From contig NZ_CP056080.1 in NCBI RefSeq assembly GCF_014217215.1, positions 1,054,001-1,118,000 on the forward strand: a DNA stretch of 64,000 bases. The letters run 5' to 3'. A program made the position numbers and the translations under genes. Below are positions 9,039-17,870 of the stretch, piece after piece (position 1 is the stretch's first letter; every line of letters begins with the position of its first letter). The DNA comes from Rothia nasimurium (lineage in GTDB: Bacteria > Actinomycetota > Actinomycetes > Actinomycetales > Micrococcaceae). The notes under the pieces were generated by a model that was not told the origin of the DNA, did not search any database, and saw nothing but the letters and a program-made list of their open reading frames with translations.

Positions 9039-10517
9039 ATGACTGAAAACAATACTGCTCGTAAGGCGCAAATTGGTGTAACCGGCCTGGCCGTCATGGG
9101 CGCAAACCTGGCCCGCAACCTGGCCCGTAACGGCTACACCGTAGCCCTGCACAACCGTTCCGTTGAAAAGACTGATGCCCTGCTTGAAGCTCACGGCGAT
9201 GAAGGTGACTTCATCCGCACCGAGACCCTGCAGGAACTGGTCGACTCTCTCGAAGCCCCCCGCCGCATCCTGATTATGGTGAAGGCAGGCGGCCCCGTCG
9301 ACGCCGTCATTGAACAGCTCGCACCCCTGCTCGATGAAGGCGACGTCATCATCGACGGCGGTAACTCCCATTTCCCCGACACCATCCGCCGCGAGCGTGC
9401 CCTGGCCGAAAAGGGCCTGCACTTCGTCGGTATCGGTGTTTCCGGTGGAGAAGAAGGCGCGCTCAACGGCCCCTCCATCATGCCCGGCGGCTCCGCTAAG
9501 TCCTACGAATCCCTCGGCCCGCTGCTCGAAAAAATTTCAGCTAAGGCCCCCAACGGCGATCCCTGCTGCGCCTGGATCTCAACCGATGGCGCTGGTCACT
9601 TCGTCAAGATGGTCCACAACGGCATTGAGTACGCCGACATGCAGGTCATTGGTGAAGCCTACGACCTGCTCCGCACCGTGGCAGGTCTAGAACCCGCTGC
9701 CCAGGCAGAAATCTTCAAGCAGTGGAACACCACCGACCTCAACTCCTACCTCATCGAAATCACCGCTGAGGTTCTTGCTCAGGTCGATGCTAAGACCGGC
9801 AAGCCCCTGGTTGACGTTATCGTCGATGAAGCTGGTCAGAAGGGCACCGGCCGCTGGACCGTCCAGGCCGCTCTTGACCTGGGTGCCCCCGTCTCCGGTA
9901 TTGCAGAGTCAGTATTTGCCCGTGCCCTGTCTTCTAGCAACTCTGATGCCCGCAAGCAGGCCCAGGAAGAGCTACCCGCAGGCCTGATTGCAACCACCGC
10001 CGTTGCTAACGGCGACGAAGAGTTTATTGAGGACGTCCGCAAGGCTCTGTTTGCCTCCAAGCTGGTTTCCTACGCCCAGGGTCTCGACATGCTGGCTAAG
10101 GCCGGCGACGAGTACGGCTGGGATCTTAAGCTCGACGTCATCGCAGGTCTTTGGCGCGCAGGCTGCATTATCCGTGCAGAACTGCTGGGCGAAATCATGA
10201 ACGCCTACAAGGATGAAACCCCCGCCAACATGCTGCTGGCTCCCGGCTTCAAGAAGCTCATGGAAGAACTCGTTCCTTCCTGGCGTCGCGTGGTTGCTAA
10301 GGCAACCGCCGAGGGCGTGCCCGTCCCCGTCTTTGCGTCCTCCCTGAGCTACTACGACGGTCTGCGCCGCAAGCGCCTGCCCGCTGCCCTGATTCAGGGC
10401 CAGCGTGACTTCTTTGGCGCTCACACCTACGGTCGAATCGATTCCGAGGGCATGTGGCACACCGAGTGGAGCGGCGACCGCAGCGAAATTAACGCTGAGA
10501 ACTCCCACACCCACTAG
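9039..10517 (+). CDS. gnd: 6-phosphogluconate dehydrogenase, decarboxylating
   Basis: This enzyme oxidises and decarboxylates 6-phosphogluconate to ribulose 5-phosphate with NADP in the pentose phosphate pathway. The 492 residues are the length of the long bacterial/eukaryotic form. An N-terminal Rossmann domain has GLAVMGANLARN. The substrate site is GGNSHFPDT and GVSGGEEGALNGPS, followed by KMVHNGIEY with the catalytic lysine. It is a single gene with a leaderless-type promoter, then a glycosyltransferase gene 135 bases downstream. Confidence 0.95.
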   Translation: MTENNTARKAQIGVTGLAVMGANLARNLARNGYTVALHNRSVEKTDALLEAHGDEGDFIRTETLQELVDSLEAPRRILIMVKAGGPVDAVIEQLAPLLDEGDVIIDGGNSHFPDTIRRERALAEKGLHFVGIGVSGGEEGALNGPSIMPGGSAKSYESLGPLLEKISAKAPNGDPCCAWISTDGAGHFVKMVHNGIEYADMQVIGEAYDLLRTVAGLEPAAQAEIFKQWNTTDLNSYLIEITAEVLAQVDAKTGKPLVDVIVDEAGQKGTGRWTVQAALDLGAPVSGIAESVFARALSSSNSDARKQAQEELPAGLIATTAVANGDEEFIEDVRKALFASKLVSYAQGLDMLAKAGDEYGWDLKLDVIAGLWRAGCIIRAELLGEIMNAYKDETPANMLLAPGFKKLMEELVPSWRRVVAKATAEGVPVPVFASSLSYYDGLRRKRLPAALIQGQRDFFGAHTYGRIDSEGMWHTEWSGDRSEINAENSHTH

Positions 10518-10652
10518 TCTCTTGTGAGGTTAAGTCGCCTGTGCCCCGCCTGCTGCTGCAAGCGGGGCACAGTTCTCTACAGAACCAAATGTTATTCGAG
10601 GCGACCGGGTACACTGGTAGCTAACACATGCACCGCAGAAAGAGAGCGCTCC

Positions 10653-11534
10653 GTGCCAAAACTTCCGGTCTCTAAAGAACGTCTTTTAGCCCTGTTCGAC
10701 AGCGACAAAGGGCAGCCTTTACGATACGTTTATGGGATTGTCGTCAATAACTATATCCGTTACCTGCGATTTGCCGCCCGCAGAAACGGACGTGGCCTGG
10801 TCCCCTACAGTGCAGAACTTAACAGGGACGTCACCATCGTGGCAAAAACCTTTTCCCGCCCCAAGGCTATGGACCGTTTGCTCTCATCGATCCGGGAGGC
10901 AACTTTTACCGGTAAAGTTCTGGTCGCCGATGACTCTGAGAAATATTGGTCAACCCGTGACCCCCAGGTAGAGGTGCTGCAGCTACCGTTTAACGTTGGT
11001 ATTTCTGCAGGGCGCAACCGAGCCCTTGAACGGGTAGAGACTCCTTACGTCTTACTGACAGATGACGATTTTGTCTTCACCCGTCTGACCAACTGGCAAA
11101 AAGCCTACGATTACTTAGAATCCCACCCCGATGTTGATGGTGTTGCCGCAACTCAGGTTGAAGTTCCCACCTTCAAAACGCATATCCACGGGACCAGCGA
11201 CCTCGCCCTGTACCGCGGGGCAGACAAGCCTATCTACGAGGCCGGTCATGACCTTTACGGGCTGCCCGTGCGTGTCAAAACCCCGAACATCTTTCTAGCC
11301 CGTACCGAGTCAATTCGCTCAATCGGTGGCTGGGACGAAGAGTTACGCGTAATTGAGCACAGTGATTTCTTCAGCCGTGCCAGTGGGAAGCTGGTATTTG
11401 TACAGGACCCCGAAATTCAGATTTATCACGGACGTACTCCCTGGCTCAAAACCTTCTCAAAGCACCGCAACGATATTGAATCTTCTCGCCAGGCTCTCGC
11501 CCGTAAGTGGGGCCCTCAGCGAGGTAACTTTTAA
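10653..11534 (+). CDS. Family 2-like glycosyltransferase
   Basis: The 293-residue product looks like a GT-A fold glycosyltransferase. It has a nucleotide-binding start (VTIVAKTFSRPKAMDRLL), the metal-binding LLTDDDFVF, FNVGISAGRNRAL, and the later IEHSDFFSRA segment. This pattern resembles the bacterial relatives of GalNAc transferases. Substrate and product are unknown; a role in a cell-surface glycan is a guess. The GTG at 10653 is chosen because AGAAAGAGAG lies upstream and the 43 codons before it do not look coding. No signal peptide or membrane helix is seen. Confidence 0.75.
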   Translation: MPKLPVSKERLLALFDSDKGQPLRYVYGIVVNNYIRYLRFAARRNGRGLVPYSAELNRDVTIVAKTFSRPKAMDRLLSSIREATFTGKVLVADDSEKYWSTRDPQVEVLQLPFNVGISAGRNRALERVETPYVLLTDDDFVFTRLTNWQKAYDYLESHPDVDGVAATQVEVPTFKTHIHGTSDLALYRGADKPIYEAGHDLYGLPVRVKTPNIFLARTESIRSIGGWDEELRVIEHSDFFSRASGKLVFVQDPEIQIYHGRTPWLKTFSKHRNDIESSRQALARKWGPQRGNF

Positions 11535-11545
11535 ACTGTTTACAT

Positions 11546-11590
11546 CAAAGGGCCCGGTGCTCCTTCCACGAAGGAGTACCGGGCCCTTTG
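11546..11590. terminator. Bidirectional terminator between glycosyltransferase gene and cysE
   Basis: A long stem, CAAAGGGCCCGGTGCTCCTT against AAGGAGTACCGGGCCCTTTG with one mismatch, is flanked by A and T bases. It serves two convergent genes. Confidence 0.88.
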
Positions 11591-11602
11591 GTGTATAGGT
11601 CT

Positions 11603-12187
11603 CTAGATCCACATGGTCGGGTCGACATATTCGACGGCATCGACCAGGGGTTTTTTGTTTTCGGGGGTTCGCGGACGCGAGCGGGCAGGAATACCGGTAA
11701 TGATGGAGTCCTCGGGGTGGTCGTGTACCACCACCGAGTTACCGCCGATAGCCGAGTCAGCACCGATGAGAACCGGGCCTAACACCTTGGCTCCGGCACC
11801 GATGGTCACACGGTCGCCGATAGTGGGGTGGCGTTTCCCCTTCTCCAGGGAACGTCCGCCCAGAGTCACCCCGTGGTAAATCATGACATCGTCACCGATT
11901 TCGGTGGTTTCACCGATCACCACCCCCATGCCGTGGTCGATGAAGAAGCGGCGGCCAATGGTGGCGCCGGGGTGAATCTCAACCCCTGTCATGAAGCGGG
12001 CAAACTGGCTGAGGGTGCGGGCTAGTGTGCGGGTAGAGTCCTTCTGCCACAGTTTATGGGCTAGCCTATGAGCCCAGATGGCGTGCATACCCGAGTAATT
12101 GATCATGATTTCCACATCACCGCGGGCTGCGGGGTCGTGTGCTTTGACGGTGTCTAAGTCTTCACGCAGGCGCGCTCGGAAACTCAT
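11603..12187 (-). CDS. cysE: Serine O-acetyltransferase
   Basis: This enzyme makes O-acetylserine from serine and acetyl-CoA, the acceptor for sulfide in cysteine synthesis. The 194-residue product has the N-terminal helical domain and a left-handed beta-helix built from hexapeptide repeats, with the active-site run [19 protein letters not shown] and HGVTLGG. The start at 12187 follows GAGGAG by five bases; an ATG four codons upstream would put the ribosome site inside the gene. It lies downstream of cysK on the same strand, and a stable hairpin separates them, so cysE may be partly uncoupled. Confidence 0.93.
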   Translation of the reverse strand: MSFRARLREDLDTVKAHDPAARGDVEIMINYSGMHAIWAHRLAHKLWQKDSTRTLARTLSQFARFMTGVEIHPGATIGRRFFIDHGMGVVIGETTEIGDDVMIYHGVTLGGRSLEKGKRHPTIGDRVTIGAGAKVLGPVLIGADSAIGGNSVVVHDHPEDSIITGIPARSRPRTPENKKPLVDAVEYVDPTMWI

Positions 12188-12336
12188 GGTTCTCCTCATA
12201 ATCTAGGCAGGGGAGCGCGACGGGCGCTCTTGCTGAACTCTACAACAGTCACGGCTAGAACGATATTCCGTCTCACTCAAACAATGTACGTCAAGCTGAG
12301 GGCGGACGTCCGCGCAGGCTTCTGCCTGCAGAGACG

Positions 12337-12369
12337 CGGGCACCCCGCTGCCAACCAGCGGGGTGCCCG
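12337..12369. terminator. Stable hairpin between cysK and cysE
   Basis: A perfect 14-bp GC-rich stem (12337-12350 with 12356-12369) and a 5-base loop follow the cysK stop. No T tract follows, so it may be a weak terminator or an mRNA-stabilising structure that lowers cysE relative to cysK. The palindrome GCGGACGTCCGC lies at 12302-12313. Confidence 0.6.
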
Positions 12370-12388
12370 GCTTGTGCGACGGTAGCTT

Positions 12389-13324
12389 TTAGCCGCGGAT
12401 GTCTTCGTAGAGCAGGGTGGAGATGTAGCGCTCACCGAAGTCGGGAACAACAGCGACAATCAGCTTGCCGGCGTTCTCGCTCTTCTTAGCTTCTTCCAGG
12501 GCGGCCCAGACGGCTGCACCGGAGGAGATGCCGCCCAGGATACCCTCTTCGGTACCCAGCTTACGGGCGGTAGCAACGGCGTCGTCGATAGCAACGTCGG
12601 TGACGGCATCGTAGATGTCGTGGTTGAGGGTATCGGGTACGAAGTTAGCGCCCAGACCCTGGATCTTGTGGGGGCCAGCCTTGCCCTCGGTCAGCAGGGG
12701 TGAGTCCTTGGGCTCGACCGCAACGACCTTGATGTTAGGGTTCTGCTCCTTGAGGTACTTGCCGGTACCAGAGACGGTACCGCCGGTGCCAACGCCAGCT
12801 ACGAAGATATCAATCTTGCCTTCGGTTGCTTCCCAGACCTCGGGGCCAGTGGTGTTGTAGTGAATCTCGGGGTTAGCTTCGTTGGAGAACTGGGAGGCCA
12901 GAATAGCGTTCTCGGTGGAGGCTACGATTTCCTTGGCCTTTTCAACAGCACCGCGCATACCCTCAGAACCGGGGGTCAGCACGATTTCAGCACCGTAGGC
13001 GCGCAGCATGACGCGACGCTCGTTGCTCATGGTTTCGGGCATGGTCAGAATGACCTTGTAGCCGCGGGCAGCGCCCACCATAGCCAGGGCGATACCGGTG
13101 TTGCCTGAGGTACCTTCAACGATGCTGCCGCCGGGCTTGAGGGCGCCGGACTTCTCAGCGGCGTCGATGATAGCTACACCGATGCGGTCCTTGACGGAGT
13201 TGGCGGGGTTGTAGAATTCCAGCTTGACTGCGACGTTGCCGGGCAGGTCAGCGTCCATGCGGTTGAGGCGGACGATGGGAGTGCGGCCGACAACCTCGGT
13301 GATATTGTTGTACATCTTTGACAC
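12389..13324 (-). CDS. cysK: Cysteine synthase A (O-acetylserine sulfhydrylase)
   Basis: This PLP enzyme joins sulfide to O-acetylserine to give cysteine. The 311-residue product has the PLP lysine Lys45 in NSVKDR, the substrate loop EGTSGNTG, the glycine-rich [12 protein letters not shown] and GISSGAA near the C-terminus. The C-terminus ends DIRG, an isoleucine-containing tail of the kind that docks into CysE, although Ile is two residues from the end rather than last. GTG is used as start with AAAGG upstream. cysE follows downstream, so the two last steps of cysteine synthesis are linked. Confidence 0.95.
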   Translation of the reverse strand: MSKMYNNITEVVGRTPIVRLNRMDADLPGNVAVKLEFYNPANSVKDRIGVAIIDAAEKSGALKPGGSIVEGTSGNTGIALAMVGAARGYKVILTMPETMSNERRVMLRAYGAEIVLTPGSEGMRGAVEKAKEIVASTENAILASQFSNEANPEIHYNTTGPEVWEATEGKIDIFVAGVGTGGTVSGTGKYLKEQNPNIKVVAVEPKDSPLLTEGKAGPHKIQGLGANFVPDTLNHDIYDAVTDVAIDDAVATARKLGTEEGILGGISSGAAVWAALEEAKKSENAGKLIVAVVPDFGERYISTLLYEDIRG

Positions 13325-13391
13325 GAGTGTACCTTTCAGGTGGAAGCGATGAATGGTTCACCCTCTAGTTTACGAAACAAAGGGGGAGGGC

Positions 13392-13916
13392 TTAACTTCT
13401 AAGAAACCTGGCGTAATGTTGCCTAGTCTTAGCAAGCTTAGGGTTGATGACGGCCATGCAGTAACCCTGGTAGGGGTTAAGCGCGTAGTAGTTCTGATGG
13501 TAGTCCTCAGCCTCATAGAAGGTGCCCAGGGGTTCTACCACCGTCACGATGGGCTGGTCCCATAGCTGAGAGGCCCGCTGAATGGCGGCCTCGAAGAGGG
13601 CCTTTTGTTCCTCGTTCTCGTAGTAGAGGGCCGAGCGGTACTGGGGGCCGGCGTCCGCCCCCTGCCTATCCCAGCTGGTGGGGTCGTGCGAGGCGAAGAA
13701 GATATCGAGCACGGTTTCGGCGGGAATGACGGTCTCGTCAAACTCCACCTTGACTACCTCGACGTGGCCGGTGGTACCCGAACACACCTCGCGGTAGGTG
13801 GGGTTCTCAACGTGCCCACCGGTGTAGCCGCTGATACTGGCGGTAATTCCTTCAAATTGACGATATACGGCGTCGATGCACCAGAAGCATCCCCCGCCTA
13901 CAACAAAACTTTGCAT
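13392..13916 (-). CDS. msrA: Peptide methionine-S-sulfoxide reductase A
   Basis: MsrA reduces the S epimer of methionine sulfoxide in oxidised proteins. The 174-residue product starts MQSFVVGGGCFWC, with the catalytic Cys10 in the conserved GCFWC. It has the SGYTGGHVENPTY, GTTGHVEVV and EDYHQNYYALNP motifs of the family. The start at 13916 fits the family N-terminus, but no good ribosome site precedes it. An in-frame ATG at 13982 would add 22 residues and touch the start of the divergent NIF3-like gene. No msrB is seen nearby. Confidence 0.9.
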   Translation of the reverse strand: MQSFVVGGGCFWCIDAVYRQFEGITASISGYTGGHVENPTYREVCSGTTGHVEVVKVEFDETVIPAETVLDIFFASHDPTSWDRQGADAGPQYRSALYYENEEQKALFEAAIQRASQLWDQPIVTVVEPLGTFYEAEDYHQNYYALNPYQGYCMAVINPKLAKTRQHYARFLRS

Positions 13917-13980
13917 ACTACGGGTAACCGTAGGCTCCCCGGTCTTATTCCCGCCCCGGCACTCATGACACAATAGGGGC

Positions 13981-14877
13981 ATGACTGAACTTTCAACTCC
14001 CACCCTGAACGATGTAACCCGGGCCTTCCACGATATTTTCCCGCCCACTCTTGCCGAGAAGTGGGACGCCGCTGGTCTGGTGGTCGGGCGCGCTGATGCC
14101 CCCGTCACCACCGTTGGTTTCGCGGTGGACGCCACCGTGGCAACTGCCCGCGAGGCTACAGAAAAAGGCGCGGGCCTCCTCATTACCCACCACCCCCTGC
14201 TGCTGCGCGGGGCGTCCTTCCTGCCCGATACCGACTACAAGGGCGAAATCGTGCATACCCTCATTGAGGCTGGCTGCGGCCTGCTGGGCGCCCACACCAA
14301 CGTGGACTCGGCCCCGCACGGCACCAACGAGGTCTTCATGAGCAAGCTGGGCATCACCGACACCGAGATTCTGGCCGAGGAAGAGACTGTACAGATTGAG
14401 GGGGCGGACGTTCGCGTCGGCATCGGGCGCGTTGGCAGTCTGCCTGCCCCCGTCACCCTCAAGGAGCTGGCCGAAAAAATTGCTGACTTCCTGCCGGCAA
14501 CCGCCGGTGGCCTGCGCATCGCAGGCCGGCCCGACCAGAGCGTTCAAAAAATTGCCCTCTGCACCGGGGCAGGCGATTCCCTCTTTGGCGATGCCCGCGC
14601 ATCGGGTGCGGACGTCTACATCACCGCCGACCTGCGCCACCACCCGGCTTCAGAAGCCCGCGAGCAGGCCCTCATCAGCAGCGGCACCCCGGCCCTAATC
14701 GACTGCTCCCACTACGCCAGCGAATGGCTCTGGATGGACAGGGCCGCCCGCCTTATCACCGAAAAACTGGAGGAGCGAGGCTTTACTATCGACACCTACG
14801 TCTCGATTCTCAACACCGACCCCTGGGACTTCACCGTCTCCACCGGGCAGGTAGCGGGCTCAGCCTCTACCCGCTAG
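13981..14877 (+). CDS. NIF3-like dinuclear metal centre protein
   Basis: The 298-residue product belongs to the NIF3/YbgI family, which binds two metal ions and is proposed to be a GTP cyclohydrolase-like hydrolase; its true role is open. Metal-binding motifs are ITHHPLLLRG, GAHTNVDSAPHG, ADLRHHPASEA and DCSHYASE. The start is preceded by CACAAT and six bases, suggesting a leaderless transcript. Its stop codon overlaps the stop of the convergent yaaA by four bases, so the two transcripts must overlap. Confidence 0.9.
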   Translation: MTELSTPTLNDVTRAFHDIFPPTLAEKWDAAGLVVGRADAPVTTVGFAVDATVATAREATEKGAGLLITHHPLLLRGASFLPDTDYKGEIVHTLIEAGCGLLGAHTNVDSAPHGTNEVFMSKLGITDTEILAEEETVQIEGADVRVGIGRVGSLPAPVTLKELAEKIADFLPATAGGLRIAGRPDQSVQKIALCTGAGDSLFGDARASGADVYITADLRHHPASEAREQALISSGTPALIDCSHYASEWLWMDRAARLITEKLEERGFTIDTYVSILNTDPWDFTVSTGQVAGSASTR

Positions 14878-15650
14878 GTGCCTTGCTCCCTCACCAGAAG
14901 AGTCAGGGTACCCGGCTTCTTCTCGGTGGGGGAGAGCAGCTCCACCTCAAAACCGGGGGCAAGCGCCTTGGCTAGCTCACCGGCGTCCTCAATCTCGGTC
15001 AGATTTTCCTGCACCAGGTAGCGACCCAGCAGGCCCCGGTAATGCTTGGCCATATGCGAGACCACCTTGCGGCTACCGTCAGCCGCTACCCTCTCCACCC
15101 GAACCAACAGATGGCACTGCGGGGCGGGCGTCCACGCCTTTGCGTAGGCCGCAGAGCGGCCATCTACCACTAGCTGATCCCCGGCCAACTCATCCAAGGG
15201 GCGTTTGAGCTCGCCCTTCCAAAACTTAGCCAGATCTCCGATCTCACCCAGCTTCGTGCCCATCGACAGACGGTAGGCCGGAATCATATCGGTAAGACCC
15301 ACCACGCCCCACGCTGCAGATATCACCACAACAGCCCTATCAGCCCGCTTTCGTGCGTCCGCCCCCAAAGAATCGTACCCAAAAGCCTCAAACAAAACCC
15401 CCGAGTACACATCGGACGCAGGCGCCGCTGGCTCCGACCACAACCGAGTATTCCGCTCAACCTCAGCCAGCAAGGACGGACCCACCTTCAACAGCTGCCC
15501 CGCATCAGGCAAACCGCTCACCCGCATCAACTCATCCACCACAGCCTCACGAGCCCCCGTCAGCTCAGGAGCCAACAACTCACCCAACTCAACCCCCGAA
15601 CCAGATGTGGCAGGAGTCTTACCCTCAGACGGCGGAAACAAAATCAACAT
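14874..15650 (-). CDS. yaaA: YaaA family peroxide-stress protein
   Basis: The 258-residue product begins MLILFPPSEGKTP, the hallmark of the YaaA (DUF328) family, which in E. coli limits free iron during peroxide stress. Further family segments are VYSGVLFEAFGYDSL, YRLSMGTKLG and FWKGEL. The start at 15650 is chosen by family alignment. A longer in-frame opening to 15815 runs through the RNase P RNA gene and is not credible. TACACT lies seven bases upstream of the ATG with no ribosome site, so the mRNA is probably leaderless. The same 13 bases around the start recur at glbO. Confidence 0.9.
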   Translation of the reverse strand: MLILFPPSEGKTPATSGSGVELGELLAPELTGAREAVVDELMRVSGLPDAGQLLKVGPSLLAEVERNTRLWSEPAAPASDVYSGVLFEAFGYDSLGADARKRADRAVVVISAAWGVVGLTDMIPAYRLSMGTKLGEIGDLAKFWKGELKRPLDELAGDQLVVDGRSAAYAKAWTPAPQCHLLVRVERVAADGSRKVVSHMAKHYRGLLGRYLVQENLTEIEDAGELAKALAPGFEVELLSPTEKKPGTLTLLVREQGT

Positions 15651-15679
15651 ACCCACCAGTGTAGTAAAGTAGAACCCCA

Positions 15680-16040
15680 GAACGGGACGCCCAGGCAATC
15701 GCGCAGCGCACAAACGCTTCGAGGAAAGTCCGGGCTCCACAGCACAGGGTGGTCGATAACGTCGACTCAGGGTAACCTGCAGGCCAGTGCCACAGAAAAC
15801 AAACCGCCCCACCACGGGGTAAGGGTGAAAAGGTGAGGTAAAAGCTCACCAGTACTGCAGGCGACTGCAGTAGCTCGGTAAACCCCACCCGGAGCAAGGC
15901 CAAACAGGGCGCGCTAGTAACCAGTGCGGTGAAGCGCCCGGGTAGGCTGCTTGAACCCGCCGGCAACGACGGGTCTAGATGGATGATTGCCGCCTGCCCT
16001 CGGGTAGGTACAGAACCCGGCTTATCGGGCGTCCCGTTCT
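15680..16040 (+). ncRNA. rnpB: RNase P RNA (bacterial class A)
   Basis: This is the catalytic RNA that trims tRNA 5' ends. The 5' and 3' ends pair as helix P1 (GAACGGGACGCC with GGGCGTCCCGTTC, 16028-16039). The conserved core is visible: GAGGAAAGTCCGGGCTCC near 15719, ACAGAAAACAAACCGCC near 15792, GGTAAGGGTGAAAAGGTGAGGTAA near 15820, and ACAGAACCCGGCTTAT near 16009. Ends are taken from the P1 pairing and may be off by a few bases. It is transcribed divergently from yaaA. Confidence 0.95.
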
Positions 16041-16205
16041 CTCAACAGACTTTGCTCTAGTTGGCGCTTTGGGCCTTCCAGACGCACCTTGCCGACAGCC
16101 GCTCTTGCTGGCTCGCAGAGCTCGCTCAGCAATTCACCGCCAGTCCCGATCCACGTCGGCATTCGGCGCGTCTTTCCAGGCCTCAGCTCGACTCCGTCCC
16201 GTTCT

Positions 16206-16784
16206 TTACTCCCCGTGACCAAAGGGGTCGGGGTCGACGCCCGGCATCCAGGTGTTACCTTCGGCAGTCCAGCCCTCAGCTTTAACAACCTTCTTGTACT
16301 TCTTGGTGTACTTGGCGTTCAGTCGATTCACGTAGAGCTTGCCATCCAAGTGGTCAGTCTCATGCTGCATGACGCGGGCAAACCAGCCAGTCGCCTCAAA
16401 CTTCAGCGGATTACCCTCACCATCAAACCCGTTGACCGTGACCCAGTCAGCGCGCTTGAGCGGGAAAGAATAGCCGGGGAAGGACAGGCAGCCCTCAACC
16501 TCATCGTAGGGGTCGGGATCAGCCGTTGAAATCTTGCCCAGAGTCAGCACGGGGTTAACCACCACGCCCAGCGGGGGCACACCGTCCTCATTCTCAAACT
16601 TATAGGTGAACAGACGCAGGCCCACACCCACCTGGGGTGCCGCCAGTCCCACACCGTTCGAGACCTCCTGGGTCTCGTACATGTCGTCGATCAGCTTGCG
16701 CAGCTCATTATCAAAGGACGTCACCGGGGCAGCCGGGCGGTGCAAAACCGGGTTACCGTGAATAGTAATGGGCAAAACAGTCAT
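16206..16784 (-). CDS. def: Peptide deformylase
   Basis: This metalloenzyme removes the formyl group from new proteins. The 192-residue product has all three family motifs: GVGLAAPQVG (residues 44-53), EGCLSFPG with metal ligand Cys99, and QHETDHLDG with ligands His141 and His145 and catalytic Glu142. The start at 16784 follows AGAGG by seven bases. A C-terminal extension of about 30 residues, lysine-rich and then ending in PDPFGHGE, is typical of actinobacterial deformylases. It stands alone between rnpB and tRNA-His. Confidence 0.95.
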   Translation of the reverse strand: MTVLPITIHGNPVLHRPAAPVTSFDNELRKLIDDMYETQEVSNGVGLAAPQVGVGLRLFTYKFENEDGVPPLGVVVNPVLTLGKISTADPDPYDEVEGCLSFPGYSFPLKRADWVTVNGFDGEGNPLKFEATGWFARVMQHETDHLDGKLYVNRLNAKYTKKYKKVVKAEGWTAEGNTWMPGVDPDPFGHGE

Positions 16785-16810
16785 GACATAACCTCTCACA
16801 CGGGGTAAAC

Positions 16811-16846
16811 AAAAAGAGCCGCTACGATAAAAACCGTAGCGACCCT
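16811..16846 (-). terminator. Terminator after tRNA-His
   Basis: On the minus strand, GTCGCTACG pairs with CGTAGCGGC and is followed by CTCTTTTT. It lies just downstream of tRNA-His and upstream of def. Confidence 0.85.
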
Positions 16847-16855
16847 TCTACTCGG

Positions 16856-16929
16856 GGTGATCGACGGGGGTTGAACCCGCGACCTCCTGGACCACAACCA
16901 GGCGCTCTGCCAACTGAGCTACGACCACC
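16856..16929 (-). tRNA. tRNA-His (anticodon GTG)
   Basis: On the minus strand the acceptor GTGGTCG pairs with CGATCAC, with an extra encoded 5' G opposite discriminator C73, as expected for tRNA-His. The anticodon loop TTGTGGT carries GTG. D and T arms are intact. No CCA is encoded. Confidence 0.95.
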
Positions 16930-17114
16930 ATGTTTACAAAAACTACCGTTTCTTTCACCGGCTTGTTTTGGCAACGGATACTAGCTTACACACAGTTTTG
17001 ATTCCCTGCAAATCGAAAATGAGGTTATATGGGGTGACTGTGCTCACGAACTTTTGGGCTGGGGGCCGGGCGGACGCTGCCAGGCAACGGACGGCGTCCG
17101 CACCGCCTGAACCC

Positions 17115-17741
17115 CTAAGCAGGATTAATCTGCTGGCGGGTTGCCGCAACCTCCTGGGCAACCTTCTGGGCGGTTGCGCTATCGGGCCCGGGGGAGGGAA
17201 CAAAGACTGTTCCGCGGTAGTAACGCAGCTCGTCAATGGAATCCTGGATATCGCCCAGTGCCCGGTGATTTCCGGTTTTCGCCGGGGCGTTATAGGTGGC
17301 CTTCTCAAACCAGCGGCGAGAAAGTTCCTTGATAGTAGACACGTCAATCACGCGGTAGTGCAGATAGTCCACGAGCTCGGGCATATCGCGCACCAAAAAA
17401 GTCTTATCGGTGCCCACAGAATTACCGCCCAGCACAGCCTTGCGCGGCTCGGGAACCCACTGCTTCACATATTCCAGTACCAGCTGCTGGGCCTCAGCCA
17501 TAGTGATGCCCTGGTCCAGGTCATCCAGTAGACCAGAGACTGTGTGCATGTTGCGCACAAAATCATCCATCTGCTCAAGCGCCTCTGGGTCGGGCTTAAT
17601 GACGACATCCACGCCGTCACCCAAAATATTGAGATCCCCGTCGGTCACCAGTGCGGCGACCTCAATCAGGGCGTCCTTCTCTAGAGAGAGGCCGGTCATC
17701 TCACAATCAATCCATACAATACGTTCATTTGAAATAGACAC
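17115..17741 (-). CDS. orn: Oligoribonuclease
   Basis: Orn is a 3'-5' exoribonuclease that degrades very short RNAs, including pGpG, and is essential in many bacteria. The 208-residue product has the DEDDh motifs: VWIDCEMTGL with Asp12 and Glu14, the middle aspartate region around LGGNSVGTDK, and HRALGDIQDSIDELRYY near the C-terminus. The length is slightly above the usual 180-200 because of an alanine/glutamine-rich tail. It is a single minus-strand gene that diverges from mptB. Confidence 0.93.
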   Translation of the reverse strand: MSISNERIVWIDCEMTGLSLEKDALIEVAALVTDGDLNILGDGVDVVIKPDPEALEQMDDFVRNMHTVSGLLDDLDQGITMAEAQQLVLEYVKQWVPEPRKAVLGGNSVGTDKTFLVRDMPELVDYLHYRVIDVSTIKELSRRWFEKATYNAPAKTGNHRALGDIQDSIDELRYYRGTVFVPSPGPDSATAQKVAQEVAATRQQINPA

Positions 17742-17870
17742 AGAACCAATCTACCCCTTTAGGGGCCTAACCCACAGCAGATTTTCAGAGAGCAGAAGGT
17801 CTAAGACCTGCCAGTGCCACTCAGCCGGCGGGTAAAATCAGGTGTACTCATTTGCTCGGCCAGGAGGACC

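Noticed and set aside
15651-15815. Upstream extension of yaaA
   Set aside because: It would run through rnpB. The family N-terminus MLILFPPSEGK starts at 15650.
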